Assembly: GCA_944385415.1 (NCBI GenBank)
Contig: CALWXC010000011.1
Coordinates: forward strand, 1 to 64,000
DNA from: an uncultured Oscillospiraceae bacterium
GTDB taxonomy: Bacteria; Bacillota; Clostridia; Oscillospirales; Oscillospiraceae
Length of the DNA: 64,000 nucleotides
Direction of reading: 5' to 3'
The notes below the pieces were generated by a model. That model did not search any database. It saw nothing but the letters and a program-made list of their open reading frames with translations, and had not been told where the DNA came from. A program made the position numbers and the translations under genes. Shown in pieces: positions 21,889 to 30,663 of this stretch (position 1 is its first letter; every line of letters starts with the position of its first letter).

Positions 21889-23091
21889 TCAGCCGAGCCC
21901 TCCCATCTCCATCCCTTCCGCCTGCTCCTTCTGGTACTGCTCCGCGGGATCTCCCTGTATCAGCTCATCCAATGTCAATGTCCCGTGATAGGCGATATAG
22001 CCGGGTTCAGTAAAGCGCCCCTGTTCCTCCTGGATACGCTGCCGGCCGTACTTCTCATAGTCATAAAAGGCGTCCAGCTCGCTGTCGTAGTCAAAGCGGC
22101 CGGACTGCTGGATCATGTGCCGCCCATATTCCTCCGGGGTATGGACGTCAGGCACAAAGTCAAAGAGATCCAGGTTCTCGGCCAGCCGGCGCAGCTGCGC
22201 GGAGTCCTCCGGCGCGGCGATGGCCGCTGCCGCTTCCAGCTTGCTCCACTCCTGCCGGGAGAGGCCGGAGCAGGCGCGGCACAGGCGGTTGAGGTCAAAC
22301 ACGCTCTCCTGGTCTTTACTCAGGATGGGACGGAGTGACTGGGGAAATTCGCAGGATTGGATCGTGAGCTGTGCGAAATCCTCGCTCTCGAATCCGCTAC
22401 GGAAAATCAGCCGCTCCATCTGGCGCTCCGGCATGGGCAGAGAGAGAAAAACTGTCTGGCGGGCGTCGTGGACCGAGGTGAGGGACACATCCATCAGGCT
22501 GCCGCTGTACTTGTAGTCCGGGAAATGGCAGCCATCGTAAAGCTGCTCCAACTGCATCCCATTGTCATAGACCACACCGTAGGGGGTGATCTGACCGGAT
22601 GTGTCGTTGAGGATCAGATCCAGGGCCGTCCTGTGGGCGTCCAGCTGCTCCAGTTCCTCCATAGAGGCACAGCCGCCGTGGAGATTCATGTAGTGCTCCC
22701 GTCCGATCTGCTCCAGGTCGGAGAAGTCGGTGATCACCGTGGCCTGCTGGCAGCAGAAGGTCAGGTTGATGAGGTCTGTCATATCGGAAGTCCCCAGTCT
22801 ATACGCCATCCCCTGGAACTGGGCCAGCTCGCTGTCCGTGAAACTGTCCAGACGCTTGACGAGGTAGTCCAGCTCATCCACATTGACCTTTGTTTCCTCC
22901 AGGCGCTTGAGGATGGGGCACGGGCCCTGGATCTCCTCCACCGTGCAGTCCCTGGCCAGCGGGTCCCCGATGTCCAGGGATTCCAGCATCCCGATGGTGC
23001 TGTCGTACTGGTCCGGCGGGATGGGGAAGGGGATGGTGACCAGGCCGTATTCCAGGTGGTTTGCGTTATAGAGTGCTGCTCGGATCTTCAT
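21889..23091 (-). CDS. ICE cargo protein of unknown function with Met/Gly tail
   Basis: The start is taken at the ATG at 23091, six bases after AAGGAGG, giving 400 residues. It begins MKIRAALYNANHLEYGLVTI, has helical repeats in the first half (LKRLEETKVNVDELDYLVKR, TDLINLTFCCQQATVIT) and SDLEQIGREHYMNLHGG, which parallels EQIGWNYEDSHLG in the 17199 protein. The C-terminal part has DYEKYGRQRIQEEQGRF and EPGYIAYHG. The tail is AEGMEMGGLG. It overlaps the upstream Cys-rich gene by 26 bases. A relationship to antirestriction-type proteins is possible but not shown. Confidence 0.65.
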   Translation of the reverse strand: MKIRAALYNANHLEYGLVTIPFPIPPDQYDSTIGMLESLDIGDPLARDCTVEEIQGPCPILKRLEETKVNVDELDYLVKRLDSFTDSELAQFQGMAYRLGTSDMTDLINLTFCCQQATVITDFSDLEQIGREHYMNLHGGCASMEELEQLDAHRTALDLILNDTSGQITPYGVVYDNGMQLEQLYDGCHFPDYKYSGSLMDVSLTSVHDARQTVFLSLPMPERQMERLIFRSGFESEDFAQLTIQSCEFPQSLRPILSKDQESVFDLNRLCRACSGLSRQEWSKLEAAAAIAAPEDSAQLRRLAENLDLFDFVPDVHTPEEYGRHMIQQSGRFDYDSELDAFYDYEKYGRQRIQEEQGRFTEPGYIAYHGTLTLDELIQGDPAEQYQKEQAEGMEMGGLG

Positions 23092-23347
23092 GGGCGCCCT
23101 CCTTTTCATTCAATTGTTTTACTCTGGTTCTCATGCAGTCCTCCCCGCTGCCCCAGCAGAGAAACCCGTGGGCGGGGTAGGGGCAGCCCTCACAGCGGGA
23201 AAACCGGTGACAGACCGGCTTCTGGGGCGGGTCCGGGGGGCAGGTGGGTGCAGCCATAGCCCGCACCCGGCGCAGGATGGAGACTGCCTGCATCCGTTCT
23301 ACCGCGGCAGCATGGGGCAGGCAGTGATATTCCCTTTTTCTGATCAT
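23066..23347 (-). CDS. Small cysteine-rich ICE protein
   Basis: This 93-residue protein has a GAGGAG site before the ATG at 23347. It is basic at the N-terminus (MIRKREYHCLPHAAAVERMQ) and has a cysteine cluster RCEGCPYPAHGFLCWGSGED plus a following C, which could bind a metal ion. A similar Cys-x-x-Cys-Pro-Tyr pattern is, to my memory, recurrent in clostridial ICEs, without known function. It reads into the start of the next gene. Confidence 0.6.
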   Translation of the reverse strand: MIRKREYHCLPHAAAVERMQAVSILRRVRAMAAPTCPPDPPQKPVCHRFSRCEGCPYPAHGFLCWGSGEDCMRTRVKQLNEKEGAHEDPSSTL

Positions 23348-23371
23348 GACAGGATTCTCCTCTCAAAACGC

Positions 23372-23412
23372 AAAAAAGGGGCCGTATTCTGCGCTTGGCA
23401 AAATACGGCCCC
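23372..23412 (-). terminator. Terminator after the first ICE cargo gene
   Basis: GGGGCCGTATT at 23378-23388 pairs perfectly with AATACGGCCCC at 23402-23412. On the minus strand it is followed by six T. It separates the 23432-24094 gene from the rest of the cargo operon. Confidence 0.88.
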
Positions 23413-23431
23413 ACTTGGTTCAGCGTTGGAT

Positions 23432-24094
23432 TTACAAATTCATTTGTGGTTCCTGGCTCTGTGTCTGCTCCAGTCTGCACTGCAGATCCGGGACGATGTA
23501 CTCGATCCTCGTCCTGGCGGTTTGGATCGTTTTCAACTGCTTCTCCTCCGGTTCCGGCCCCTCCTCCAGCAGATAATCCGTTGCCCGGTACAACTCTGTG
23601 AGTTCCTCTGGGGTGAAGAACTGTGCATTGGAGATGAGGCCGGAGCGGACAGCGAAGTCCCGCTTTGCGCTCTGAAAATCTTCCTCATAGTAGTGGCCGT
23701 GGCTGACGCCGATGTGGTCATAGTCCCATGTCCAGGTGACAAACTGGTACCCCTGGCCGTTTTCCCGTTCCTGCCCCGCCAGCACCGCACCGCCGAAATC
23801 CGCAAGCAGATGGAATTTCTCCTGCAGGCCGGACGCACGGAGCAGCGGCGTATGTTCCATGGCCTCCACATATCCATATACCTCGTCTGCTGTTACAGCC
23901 ACCTGATGGTACAGTTCGCTGGCCTCCTCATTCTTGCTCCCCGCAGGCAGCAGAAAGACATCGCTGGCAGGTGATACATAGAGGATCGGCTGGCCGTGGA
24001 GGGATACCTCCAGCCGTCGGTCCTCTTTGATGGCGGATTGGATTCCGTCCATGCTTAACCGCCGTGACAGTTCAGTCAGATATTTGTTTTTCAT
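23432..24094 (-). CDS. Conserved ICE protein of unknown function
   Basis: This 220-residue protein starts at the ATG at 24094 (GGAGGTAT before GTGATG). It contains MKNKYLTELSRRLSMDGIQS, a helix-rich core LQEKFHLLADFGGAVLAG, and the motif FVTWTWDYDHIGVSHGHYYE with several histidines and aromatic residues, then FAVRSGLISNAQFFTPEEL. I recall proteins of this pattern from many gut-clostridial ICEs, without an assigned role. It is the gene nearest the right edge of the element and has its own terminator. A likely -10 (TACAAT) lies about 25 bases upstream. It ends EPQMNL, only weakly like the shared tail. Confidence 0.7.
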   Translation of the reverse strand: MKNKYLTELSRRLSMDGIQSAIKEDRRLEVSLHGQPILYVSPASDVFLLPAGSKNEEASELYHQVAVTADEVYGYVEAMEHTPLLRASGLQEKFHLLADFGGAVLAGQERENGQGYQFVTWTWDYDHIGVSHGHYYEEDFQSAKRDFAVRSGLISNAQFFTPEELTELYRATDYLLEEGPEPEEKQLKTIQTARTRIEYIVPDLQCRLEQTQSQEPQMNL

Positions 24095-24140
24095 CACATA
24101 CCTCCAAATCTGTACTTATTGTAAAACGGTGTAGGAATAA

Positions 24141-24169
24141 AAAAAGCTCGTGCATCATCTGCACGAGCC
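24141..24169 (-). terminator. Terminator between tRNA-Ala and the ICE
   Basis: GCTCGTGCA at 24147-24155 pairs with TGCACGAGC at 24161-24169. On the minus strand the stem is followed by TTTTTTTATT. It would stop transcription entering the ICE from the tRNA side. Confidence 0.85.
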
Positions 24170-24208
24170 TTTGAATTGGGTGTTCGCCCTCATTTTTTAG
24201 TTTAGTAT

Positions 24209-24250
24209 AAAACAATGACTCACACATTTGGTTGTGTGAGTCATTGTTTT
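24209..24250. terminator. 18-bp hairpin directly after tRNA-Ala
   Basis: The 18-base arms at 24209-24226 and 24233-24250 are exact inverted repeats (core CAATGACTCACACA) with the 6-base loop TTTGGT and A/T ends on both sides. It begins one base after the CCA end of the tRNA. It can end the tRNA transcript, and it also marks the presumed ICE/chromosome junction. Confidence 0.85.
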
Positions 24251-24447
<197 letters not shown>

Positions 24448-24475
24448 TCTATTGTGCACTCCTGAGTGCTCTAGC

Positions 24476-24504
24476 ATTATATCTCATTCCTCACCCTTTG
24501 TCAA
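24476..24504 (-). promoter_or_regulatory. Sigma-A promoter of the tRNA-Ala transcript
   Basis: On the minus strand TTGACA (24504-24499) and TATAAT (24481-24476) are separated by exactly 17 bases. This is a full-consensus promoter, placed so that the transcript begins near 24468, 25 bases before the tRNA fragment. Confidence 0.92.
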
Positions 24505-24643
24505 CTATTTTTCAAATATTACCGCAAGAATTTTTCACGCCGCCGGAAGGCGTCCGGGAAACACACAACACGGTCCGACACGATAGTATGGAATGTATGG
24601 TACAACCACTGACCACATTTCCTCTATAAAGGCGTTTTCCCAT

Positions 24644-26332
24644 ATGCTGCAATCCATTAAAAATCTCTCCATCCGACGCAAATTGAAGCTGGCGTTCGGT
24701 ACCATCATTCTATTCTGTACCGTGGCGGCACTTCTGGGCGCTTTGGGTATCGGCACCGTTTTCACCCACAGCCGCACCCTGTACACCGATTACGGCCAGG
24801 CCCAGGGGGCCGCCAACCGGATTCTGGCCGTTTTCAAACAGAATGAACTGCTCACCGGTTCCCTGCTGCTCAACCGGGACCCCCAGGGGCAGCAACAGCT
24901 GCTCACCGCGCTGACCGCCAACCGCACCGATCTTCTGGACCGTCTGGAAACCGGAGACGCCGCCGGTTATTTTGACCATCTGGACCCCGGCGATCTGCTG
25001 GAACTGGAGTCCCTGCTGGACACCTATTTTGCCGCCCAGGCCGAAGTGGTGGAGATAGTGGAAGACGGCAGCGCCGATGACGCCGTGAGCCGGTTTACCC
25101 AAGAGCTTCTGGTAGCGGGCGAAGCCGTGAACGGCATGGTCCAACAGATCATTGCCGCCCAGGAGCTGGCCGGGCAGGAAATGCTGAACCGTCTCGGCGC
25201 CACCACCTCCCAGGTCATGATTCTGCTGGGCGGATTCGCCCTGTTCGCCCTGATCTACTCCCTGGTGGTTACCATCCGCATGTCCGCCTCCATCGGCCAA
25301 TCGGTCCAGGGGTTGATGGACGGCATGGAAAGCCTTCGTTCCGGCGTTCTCAGCACCCGGATTCCCGTGCGCAGCCTGGACGATCTGGGCCGCATTTCCC
25401 AAAAATTCAACGAGACCTGTGAAGCGCTGGACACCTGTGTATCCCATGTGAACGCCACCATGGAACAGGTGGCCGCCGGCCGTCTGGTCTACGATGACAC
25501 CACCGTGTTCCAGGGGGATTTCCTCACCATGCAGCAGTCCATTGTCCGCATGATTGAACAGGAAAACCAGTTGATTCGCCTGGTGCAGTCCACCACTGAG
25601 CAGGTTTCCTCTGCCGCCGGACAGGTCTCCGCCGCCGCGCAGAATTTGGCCCAGGGCGCCACAGAACAGGCCAGCAGCGTGGAGGAGCTGTCTGCCGCCG
25701 TGTCCGATTTCTCCACCCGGATGACCGCCGCCGTGGAGGATGCCGCCGCCACCAGCCGCAAGGCCGGGGAAGCCGGGGAACTGACGGAACAGACCAATGA
25801 GAAAATGGACCAGATGCTGGAGGCTATGGCCCAGATTTACGCCGCGTCTCAGGAGATGGGCCGGGTGGTCCAGTCCATTGAAAACATCGCGTTCCAGACC
25901 AATCTGCTGGCCCTCAACGCCGCCGTGGAAGCCGCCCGGGCCGGCAGTTCCGGCAAGGGCTTTGCCGTCATTGCCGACACGGTGCGCCATCTGGCCATCA
26001 AGAGCAGCGAAGAGGCCAAGGAGACGGCCCGGCTGCTCCAGAGCACCCAGAGCGCCGTGGATTTGGGCCGGGAGCTGGCCGCCGACGCCGCCGGTCTGCT
26101 CCGGGACACCGCGGGGGCGGCCGAAGAATCCGCCGCCAGCACGGCCCGGGTTCTGTCGGCCTTGACGGAACAGACCGCCGCCCTGGAGCAGATCGACAGC
26201 GGTTTGGAACAGATCAGCGCCGTCATCCAAAACAACTCCGCCTCCTCTCAGGAGAGCGCCGCCGCCAGCCAGGAGCTCCACGCCCAGGCCTCCGAGCTGG
26301 AACGCCATGTCCGCGTCTTCTCCCTGGACTGA
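24644..26332 (+). CDS. Methyl-accepting chemotaxis protein
   Basis: This 562-residue chemoreceptor has a basic N-terminus (SIRRKLKL), a first transmembrane helix (about 17-40), a sensory region of about 150 residues with predicted helices, a second transmembrane helix (about 195-220, [18 protein letters not shown]), a HAMP region and a long cytoplasmic signalling coiled coil. The highly conserved hairpin tip that binds CheA/CheW is present ([20 protein letters not shown]). The start is set at the ATG at 24644, because the upstream part of the frame has no membrane-protein character. It begins a block of signalling genes and likely feeds a chemotaxis pathway encoded elsewhere, as no CheA is in the window. 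Confidence 0.92.
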   Translation: MLQSIKNLSIRRKLKLAFGTIILFCTVAALLGALGIGTVFTHSRTLYTDYGQAQGAANRILAVFKQNELLTGSLLLNRDPQGQQQLLTALTANRTDLLDRLETGDAAGYFDHLDPGDLLELESLLDTYFAAQAEVVEIVEDGSADDAVSRFTQELLVAGEAVNGMVQQIIAAQELAGQEMLNRLGATTSQVMILLGGFALFALIYSLVVTIRMSASIGQSVQGLMDGMESLRSGVLSTRIPVRSLDDLGRISQKFNETCEALDTCVSHVNATMEQVAAGRLVYDDTTVFQGDFLTMQQSIVRMIEQENQLIRLVQSTTEQVSSAAGQVSAAAQNLAQGATEQASSVEELSAAVSDFSTRMTAAVEDAAATSRKAGEAGELTEQTNEKMDQMLEAMAQIYAASQEMGRVVQSIENIAFQTNLLALNAAVEAARAGSSGKGFAVIADTVRHLAIKSSEEAKETARLLQSTQSAVDLGRELAADAAGLLRDTAGAAEESAASTARVLSALTEQTAALEQIDSGLEQISAVIQNNSASSQESAAASQELHAQASELERHVRVFSLD

Positions 26333-26439
26333 CGCCCTCCGTTTTCCCCGGCCGCTGGCCATTGCCGGTCTGCGGCCGGGGATGGAGCCCGTTCCATTTA
26401 AACCGTAAAATTATTTCCCTAAAACCATTGGGGAAATCT

Positions 26440-26465
26440 TAACCTTTTGCAAATTGAGACGATAT
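26440..26465 (+). promoter_or_regulatory. Putative sigma-D (flagellar/chemotaxis) promoter
   Basis: TAAC at 26440-26443 is followed after 14 bases by GACGATAT (26458-26465), close to the sigma-D/FliA consensus TAAA-N15-GCCGATAT. The same place also contains TATAAT (26463-26468), so a sigma-A promoter cannot be excluded. It lies 87 bases before the fapA-like gene. Confidence 0.5.
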
Positions 26466-26551
26466 AATAGTAGATAAGAATACAAATTCGCATTTCCCAG
26501 CCGCAGCGGTCCCCAAAGGCCCTGCGGACCGCAACAAAGAGGTGATCGGCA

Positions 26552-28183
26552 TTGTGTTTTCGGGACACCCTTTCGGCACAGAATTCCCATGACGCCCCCA
26601 TTTCCGGACGGGCTCCTGAGCTGCCGCAGTCCCCTCCTTTCATCACCTTTTCCGCCGGGCAGGCCCTATGGAAGCTCTACCAGCTCTGGCGGGGCGGCGA
26701 TGACGCGCCGCTGCGTCTGAGTCTTCTGTCCGGCGAGGACCCATGCAACGCCCTGTTGGGCGACACTCTGCCCCGGGAGCACCAGCGGCTTCAGCTGCTG
26801 CTCAACGACGCGGCCCAAGCTCGGCTGGAAGCCCTGAACACTTCGCCGGACGCTCTGGACGAACGGGCCCTGGTCTTTCTGACCCGGAATGAGCTGGTGG
26901 CGTGGCTGTTTCTGTTCCCCGCCGTGGGACAGGGCCGGGCGCTGACCAATGGCCGGTTGCAGCAGGCGCTGCTGCGGCATAATATCACCACCGGTATCCG
27001 GTGGGACACCCTGCGGCAGCTTCCCACGCTGCCCCAACGCCATTTCCGCATGGTGCCCATCGCGGTGGGCACGGCGCCCATCCCCGGCCGGGACGGCCGC
27101 ATCACAGACCATTTCCCCCGCTCCATCGGCGCGGAGGTCCAGGTGGATGTTCTGGCCCATGAGGACTATGAATCCCTGCATTTGGTGCGGGATATCGAAG
27201 AAAACGACGTGATCTGCGACATCTTTCCGGCCACCAAGGGCACGCCGGGCCTCACCGTCACCGGCCGGGCCCTGGACGCCCCCGACGGCCACACGGTCAC
27301 CGTACCCCAGGGCCGCAACACCTGCCTGTCCGAGGACGGGCTGCATCTGGTGGCCGCCTGCCGGGGTCATGTGGTCTTCTCCGGCCGCAGCTTCCATGTG
27401 AAGCCGGTGCTGGAGCTTCAGGACCCGCCCGTCTCTCCTCAGCAGGTGGTCAAGTTTCTGGGTGATATCCACATCCACGGCGATTTGCCCGACGGCGCTT
27501 CCGTCTACGCTATCGGCACCGTGCAGGTGGATGGCGCTGTGGGCGCCTGTACCATTGAGGCCGGTGAAAATATCATTCTGTCCAGCGGCGCCCAGGGTGT
27601 AAACCGTGCCAGTCTCCGGGCCCAGCGGTCCGTCTATGCCAAATACCTCGACCACTGCACCGTCTACGCCCGGGAAAGCGTCCAGGCTGACTGCATCATC
27701 CGCTGTGAGATTTACAGCAACGATATGGTGCGGGTCCGCACGGGACTGGGCGCCATCATCGGCGGCACCGTCCGGGCCACCCGGGAAGTCTCCGCCACCA
27801 TGGTGGGGTCCCAGGCCCACCGGCCCACCCAGATTTTTCTGGGCGGCCAGCCCTGTGAAGAGGCCGAGCGGGCGCAGGTGCTGCAGGAGATTGAGGACGC
27901 CGACCAGACCATTGCGGAACTGAGCCGCCGGACCGATGAAGAAGCCGTCCGGCAGCTGCCCAAGCTGAAGCTGCACCAGGGTGTGGCCAAGCTGAAGCTG
28001 GAAAAGTTCGACCGGGAGCTGGAAGCCGCGGCCAAAGCTCTGGAGGCGGAGGACTGCCGCCTGCTCTGCGACACCGCCTACCCCGGCACCGTCGTTACCA
28101 TTCGCCACAGGGAAATTCCTGTGGACCAGATCACCCATCCCTGTGCCATCGGTGCCGCCGGCGGCCATGTGGGTTGGCTGTAA
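26552..28183 (+). CDS. FapA/DUF342-family protein
   Basis: This 543-residue protein probably starts at TTG (26552) after AGAGGTGATCGGCA. The middle and C-terminal part (about 170-540) is DUF342/FapA: an N-terminal beta region with DIEENDVICDIFPATKGTPG and TVTGRALDAPDG, then a polymer-like parallel beta-helix (GDIHIHGDLPDGASVYAIGT, VDGAVGACTIEAGENI, IIGGTVRATREVSATMVGS), followed by a coiled coil. FapA proteins are described as flagellar-assembly or polar-localisation factors in several bacteria. Here the gene precedes the CheX-like and CheY genes, which supports a link to motility or surface signalling. Confidence 0.85.
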   Translation: MCFRDTLSAQNSHDAPISGRAPELPQSPPFITFSAGQALWKLYQLWRGGDDAPLRLSLLSGEDPCNALLGDTLPREHQRLQLLLNDAAQARLEALNTSPDALDERALVFLTRNELVAWLFLFPAVGQGRALTNGRLQQALLRHNITTGIRWDTLRQLPTLPQRHFRMVPIAVGTAPIPGRDGRITDHFPRSIGAEVQVDVLAHEDYESLHLVRDIEENDVICDIFPATKGTPGLTVTGRALDAPDGHTVTVPQGRNTCLSEDGLHLVAACRGHVVFSGRSFHVKPVLELQDPPVSPQQVVKFLGDIHIHGDLPDGASVYAIGTVQVDGAVGACTIEAGENIILSSGAQGVNRASLRAQRSVYAKYLDHCTVYARESVQADCIIRCEIYSNDMVRVRTGLGAIIGGTVRATREVSATMVGSQAHRPTQIFLGGQPCEEAERAQVLQEIEDADQTIAELSRRTDEEAVRQLPKLKLHQGVAKLKLEKFDRELEAAAKALEAEDCRLLCDTAYPGTVVTIRHREIPVDQITHPCAIGAAGGHVGWL

Positions 28184-28204
28184 ATTTTTAGAGGAGGGTT
28201 GCTA

Positions 28205-28687
28205 ATGACAACGCAACAGCTCAAGGAATTGCAGGAGATCATTCATCAGTGTATGCAGGACACCACCATTCGCTTCGCAGGCATCGATCTGCTGCAGGAA
28301 GAGACCGCTCTTTCCGATAACGTCTGTACGGTGCATACCACCCTGGAAGGCGGATGCAACGCCACGTTGGTACTATGCGCCGACACCGCGCTGCTGACAC
28401 GGCTGGCCCGGATCATCATGTGTTCGGATCAGGTGACAGAGCAGGATGTGCAGGACGTGGCCATTGAGTATTTCAATGTGGTCTGCGGGCGCATCGCCGC
28501 CGGACTCTATCAATCCACCCGGATTTCGTCCCGGTTCACACCGCCCCGGTTCCGTACCGGCGCCTACGTTCCCGAAACGCCGCAATCCGGCAGCTGTGTG
28601 CTGGGCTACAGCAGCGGCAGCAACGAGAACGCCCAACTGATGTTCCTGGGCCTTCTCACTCCCGAAGACCAGGCCTGTCGGGCCTGA
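28205..28687 (+). CDS. CheX-like chemotaxis phosphatase-type protein
   Basis: This 160-residue protein has the CheC/CheX/FliY alpha-beta pattern: a beta-rich start (VCTVHTTLEGGCNATLVLCA), and the helix QDVQDVAIEYFNVVCGRIAA, which resembles the family's E-x2-N signature (here E and N in EYFNVVCG). GAGGAGG precedes the ATG at 28205. CheX-like proteins remove phosphate from CheY-P. The CheY gene follows 79 bases downstream. It lies 21 bases after the FapA gene and is probably in the same operon. Confidence 0.8.
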   Translation: MTTQQLKELQEIIHQCMQDTTIRFAGIDLLQEETALSDNVCTVHTTLEGGCNATLVLCADTALLTRLARIIMCSDQVTEQDVQDVAIEYFNVVCGRIAAGLYQSTRISSRFTPPRFRTGAYVPETPQSGSCVLGYSSGSNENAQLMFLGLLTPEDQACRA

Positions 28688-28766
28688 CGACCGACCCAAC
28701 GGACCGGCCTGGCCGGTACATGCGCCCGCAGACGTGCTGCGGACAGAATAAAGGAGCGAGCAATCA

Positions 28767-29141
28767 ATGTCGAAAAAAATCATGGTGGTAGATGATTCCA
28801 GAATCGCCCAGTTGCAGTTACAAAAGATCATTTCCAATACAGAGTACGAAGTGGCGGCCTGCTGCCAGAGCGCCGAGGAGGCCCTGGCGGCCTATGACAA
28901 AGTCCTTCCCGATCTGGTGACCATGGACATCGTCATGCCCGGCATGGACGGCCTCGACGCGGCCCGGCTGCTGCTGGAGACCCACCCGGACGCCAAAATC
29001 CTCATGATCTCTTCCCTGGCCTACGATGACACCATTGACGAGGCCAAGCGCATCGGCGCCTTGGGCTTTGTTTACAAGCCCTTTGATCAGGAGCAGGTCC
29101 TTTCCGCCATGGAGCAGGCCTTTGCTCCCACAGCCCTCTGA
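28767..29141 (+). CDS. cheY: CheY-like single-domain response regulator
   Basis: The 124-residue receiver domain has the acidic pair Asp9/Asp10 (MVVDDSRIAQ), the phosphorylation site Asp54 (TMDIVMPGMDG), the Ser82/Ser83 switch position (MISSLAYDD) and Lys104 (FVYKPF). There is no output domain. AAAGGAG lies upstream of the ATG. The preceding CheX-like gene and the chemoreceptor support a chemotaxis role. A terminator follows at 29162. Confidence 0.9.
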   Translation: MSKKIMVVDDSRIAQLQLQKIISNTEYEVAACCQSAEEALAAYDKVLPDLVTMDIVMPGMDGLDAARLLLETHPDAKILMISSLAYDDTIDEAKRIGALGFVYKPFDQEQVLSAMEQAFAPTAL

Positions 29142-29161
29142 CACACTCCGCCACCCTGTTT

Positions 29162-29210
29162 CCCCACCGGGCTGGGCCCTTCCGCGTCCCGCCCGGTGGG
29201 TCGTTTTTTC
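29162..29210 (+). terminator. Terminator after cheY
   Basis: CCCACCGGGC pairs with GCCCGGTGGG across a 17-base loop, followed by TCGTTTTTT. It closes the fapA-cheX-cheY transcript. Confidence 0.85.
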
Positions 29211-29213
29211 CCC

Positions 29214-29241
29214 TTGCATCGGGATAATTTTATGATAAAAT
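29214..29241 (+). promoter_or_regulatory. Promoter of the Na+-symporter gene
   Basis: TTGCAT at 29214-29219 and TAAAAT at 29236-29241 are separated by 16 bases, a fair sigma-A match located 57 bases before the symporter start. Confidence 0.6.
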
Positions 29242-29297
29242 AAACATAGTATTCCCCTCGGATATAACCATTTACTGTAAGAAAGGAACTATTTCCG

Positions 29298-30626
29298 ATG
29301 GCACACAGCAAAAAGCGCGACGCCTGGGGCTCCAAATGGGGGTTCATTCTGGCCTGCATTGGCTCCGCCGTGGGCATGGGCAACATCTGGCTGTTTCCGG
29401 CCCGTCTCTCCGCCTACGGAGGCGCGACCTTTTTAATTCCCTACCTGATCTTTGTGGTCATCATCGGGTCCACCGGTGTCATCGGTGAAATGGCCTTTGG
29501 ACGGGCTGCCCGCTCCGGGCCCATCGACGCCTTTGGTCTGGCCACCCGGCAGCGCTTCGGCTCGGAAAAGCCTGGCAAGCTCCTGGGTCTCCTGCCGGTG
29601 CTGGGCTCTCTGGCGCTGGCCATCGGCTATTCGGTGGTGGTGGGCTGGATTTTCAAATACCTGTTCAGCGCCCTGACCGGCAGCTTCTCCGGTATGGCCA
29701 GCGTGGAGGAGTACGCCGCCTTTTTCAACGGCGCCGCCGCCTCCAACGGCCTGTGGCAGATGGTGGGATTGGTGCTGACCATGGTGATTCTGGCCCTGGG
29801 CGTGGGCCGCGGCATCGAAAAAGCCAATAAAATCATGATGCCCCTGTTTTATGTGCTGTTCATCGGTCTGGCCGTCTATATTTTCACCCGCCCCGGCGCG
29901 GCGGCGGCCTACCGGTATATCTTTGTCCTGGACCCCAAGGGACTGGCCGATCCGCTGGTGTGGGTCTACGCGTTGGGTCAGGCGTTTTTCTCCCTGTCGG
30001 TGGCCGGCAATGGAACGCTGATCTACGGCTCCTACCTGAGCCAGGACGCCAATATTCCCAGCGACGCCAAGGCTGTGGCCTTCTTTGACACCTGCGCCGC
30101 CATGCTGGCGGCCCTGGTCATCATCCCGGCCATGGCCGTCACGGGCCGGAACCTCAGCGAGGGCGGACCGGGCCTGCTGTTTATCTATCTGCCCAACGTC
30201 CTGCGGGAGATTCCCGGCGGCACGGTGCTGCTGATGCTGTTCTTCCTGGCCGTGGTCTTTGCGGCCATGACCTCTCTCATCAACCTGTTTGAATCGCCCA
30301 TTGCCACCTTGCAGGAGCTGTTCCGCCTGGGACGGCCCGCCGCTGTGGCAGTGGTGGGCGTCGTGGGCGCCGTGGTCAGTTTGCTCATCGCCCCCATCGT
30401 CTCCCCCTGGATGGACGTCTGCTCCATCTATATCTGCCCCCTGGGAGCCCTGCTGGCCGGTGTCTGCTTCTTCTGGCTCTGCCGGAAAGACTATGTGCTG
30501 GAGCAGGTGAATCTGGCCCGTTCCAAACCGCTGGGCGGCTGGTTTTATCCCCTGGCAAAGTACGGCTTCTGCGGCGTGACGCTGCTGGTGCTGGTGCTTG
30601 GAATTGCCTTGGGCGGCATCGGCTGA
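29298..30626 (+). CDS. Neurotransmitter:sodium symporter (NSS/SNF) family transporter
   Basis: The 442-residue membrane protein has about eleven hydrophobic segments. It begins with the family's first helix and Na+-site signature (GFILACIGSAVGMGNIWLFP). Other typical parts are PYLIFVVIIGSTGVIGEMAF in helix 2 and the helix-6-like region QAFFSLSVAGNGTLIYGSYL. Bacterial members such as LeuT and MhsT import amino acids with sodium; the substrate here cannot be told. AAAGGAACTATTTCCG precedes the ATG. The 11-helix length (about 440 residues) is normal for bacterial homologues. Confidence 0.92.
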   Translation: MAHSKKRDAWGSKWGFILACIGSAVGMGNIWLFPARLSAYGGATFLIPYLIFVVIIGSTGVIGEMAFGRAARSGPIDAFGLATRQRFGSEKPGKLLGLLPVLGSLALAIGYSVVVGWIFKYLFSALTGSFSGMASVEEYAAFFNGAAASNGLWQMVGLVLTMVILALGVGRGIEKANKIMMPLFYVLFIGLAVYIFTRPGAAAAYRYIFVLDPKGLADPLVWVYALGQAFFSLSVAGNGTLIYGSYLSQDANIPSDAKAVAFFDTCAAMLAALVIIPAMAVTGRNLSEGGPGLLFIYLPNVLREIPGGTVLLMLFFLAVVFAAMTSLINLFESPIATLQELFRLGRPAAVAVVGVVGAVVSLLIAPIVSPWMDVCSIYICPLGALLAGVCFFWLCRKDYVLEQVNLARSKPLGGWFYPLAKYGFCGVTLLVLVLGIALGGIG

Positions 30627-30663
30627 ACGCCGTGTCCCCTGCATATAAAAAGAAAGGACATGG

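Larger units (their letters stand above)
1..24250. mobile_element. Right part of an integrative conjugative element (ICE), left end outside window
   Basis: All genes in this interval lie on the minus strand and are densely packed, often with ATGA overlaps. The content is typical of clostridial ICEs: a VirB6/TrbL-like membrane protein, a DUF3852 small membrane protein, a split C5 methyltransferase, a D12 adenine methylase, DUF4314, DUF3849, YodL-like and SpoVG-like proteins, a toxin-antitoxin pair and a sortase/adhesin module. It stops at the 3' end of tRNA-Ala(GGC) at 24251, a usual site type for tyrosine-integrase elements. Beyond the tRNA the genes are ordinary chromosomal ones. No integrase, relaxase, VirB4 or VirD4 is visible, so the rest must lie to the left. 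The exact boundary is inferred, since the other attachment site is outside the window. Confidence 0.8.

Noticed and set aside
24710-26362. 550-codon minus-strand frame opposite the chemoreceptor
   Set aside because: Antisense shadow of a high-GC3 gene; the plus strand has the unmistakable chemoreceptor signalling tip.
26666-28168. 500-codon minus-strand frame opposite the FapA gene
   Set aside because: Antisense shadow with no family character or ribosome site.
28688-28766. Hairpin between cheX-like and cheY as terminator
   Set aside because: GGCC pairs are present, but without a T run and with a close ribosome site for cheY, so read-through is more likely.
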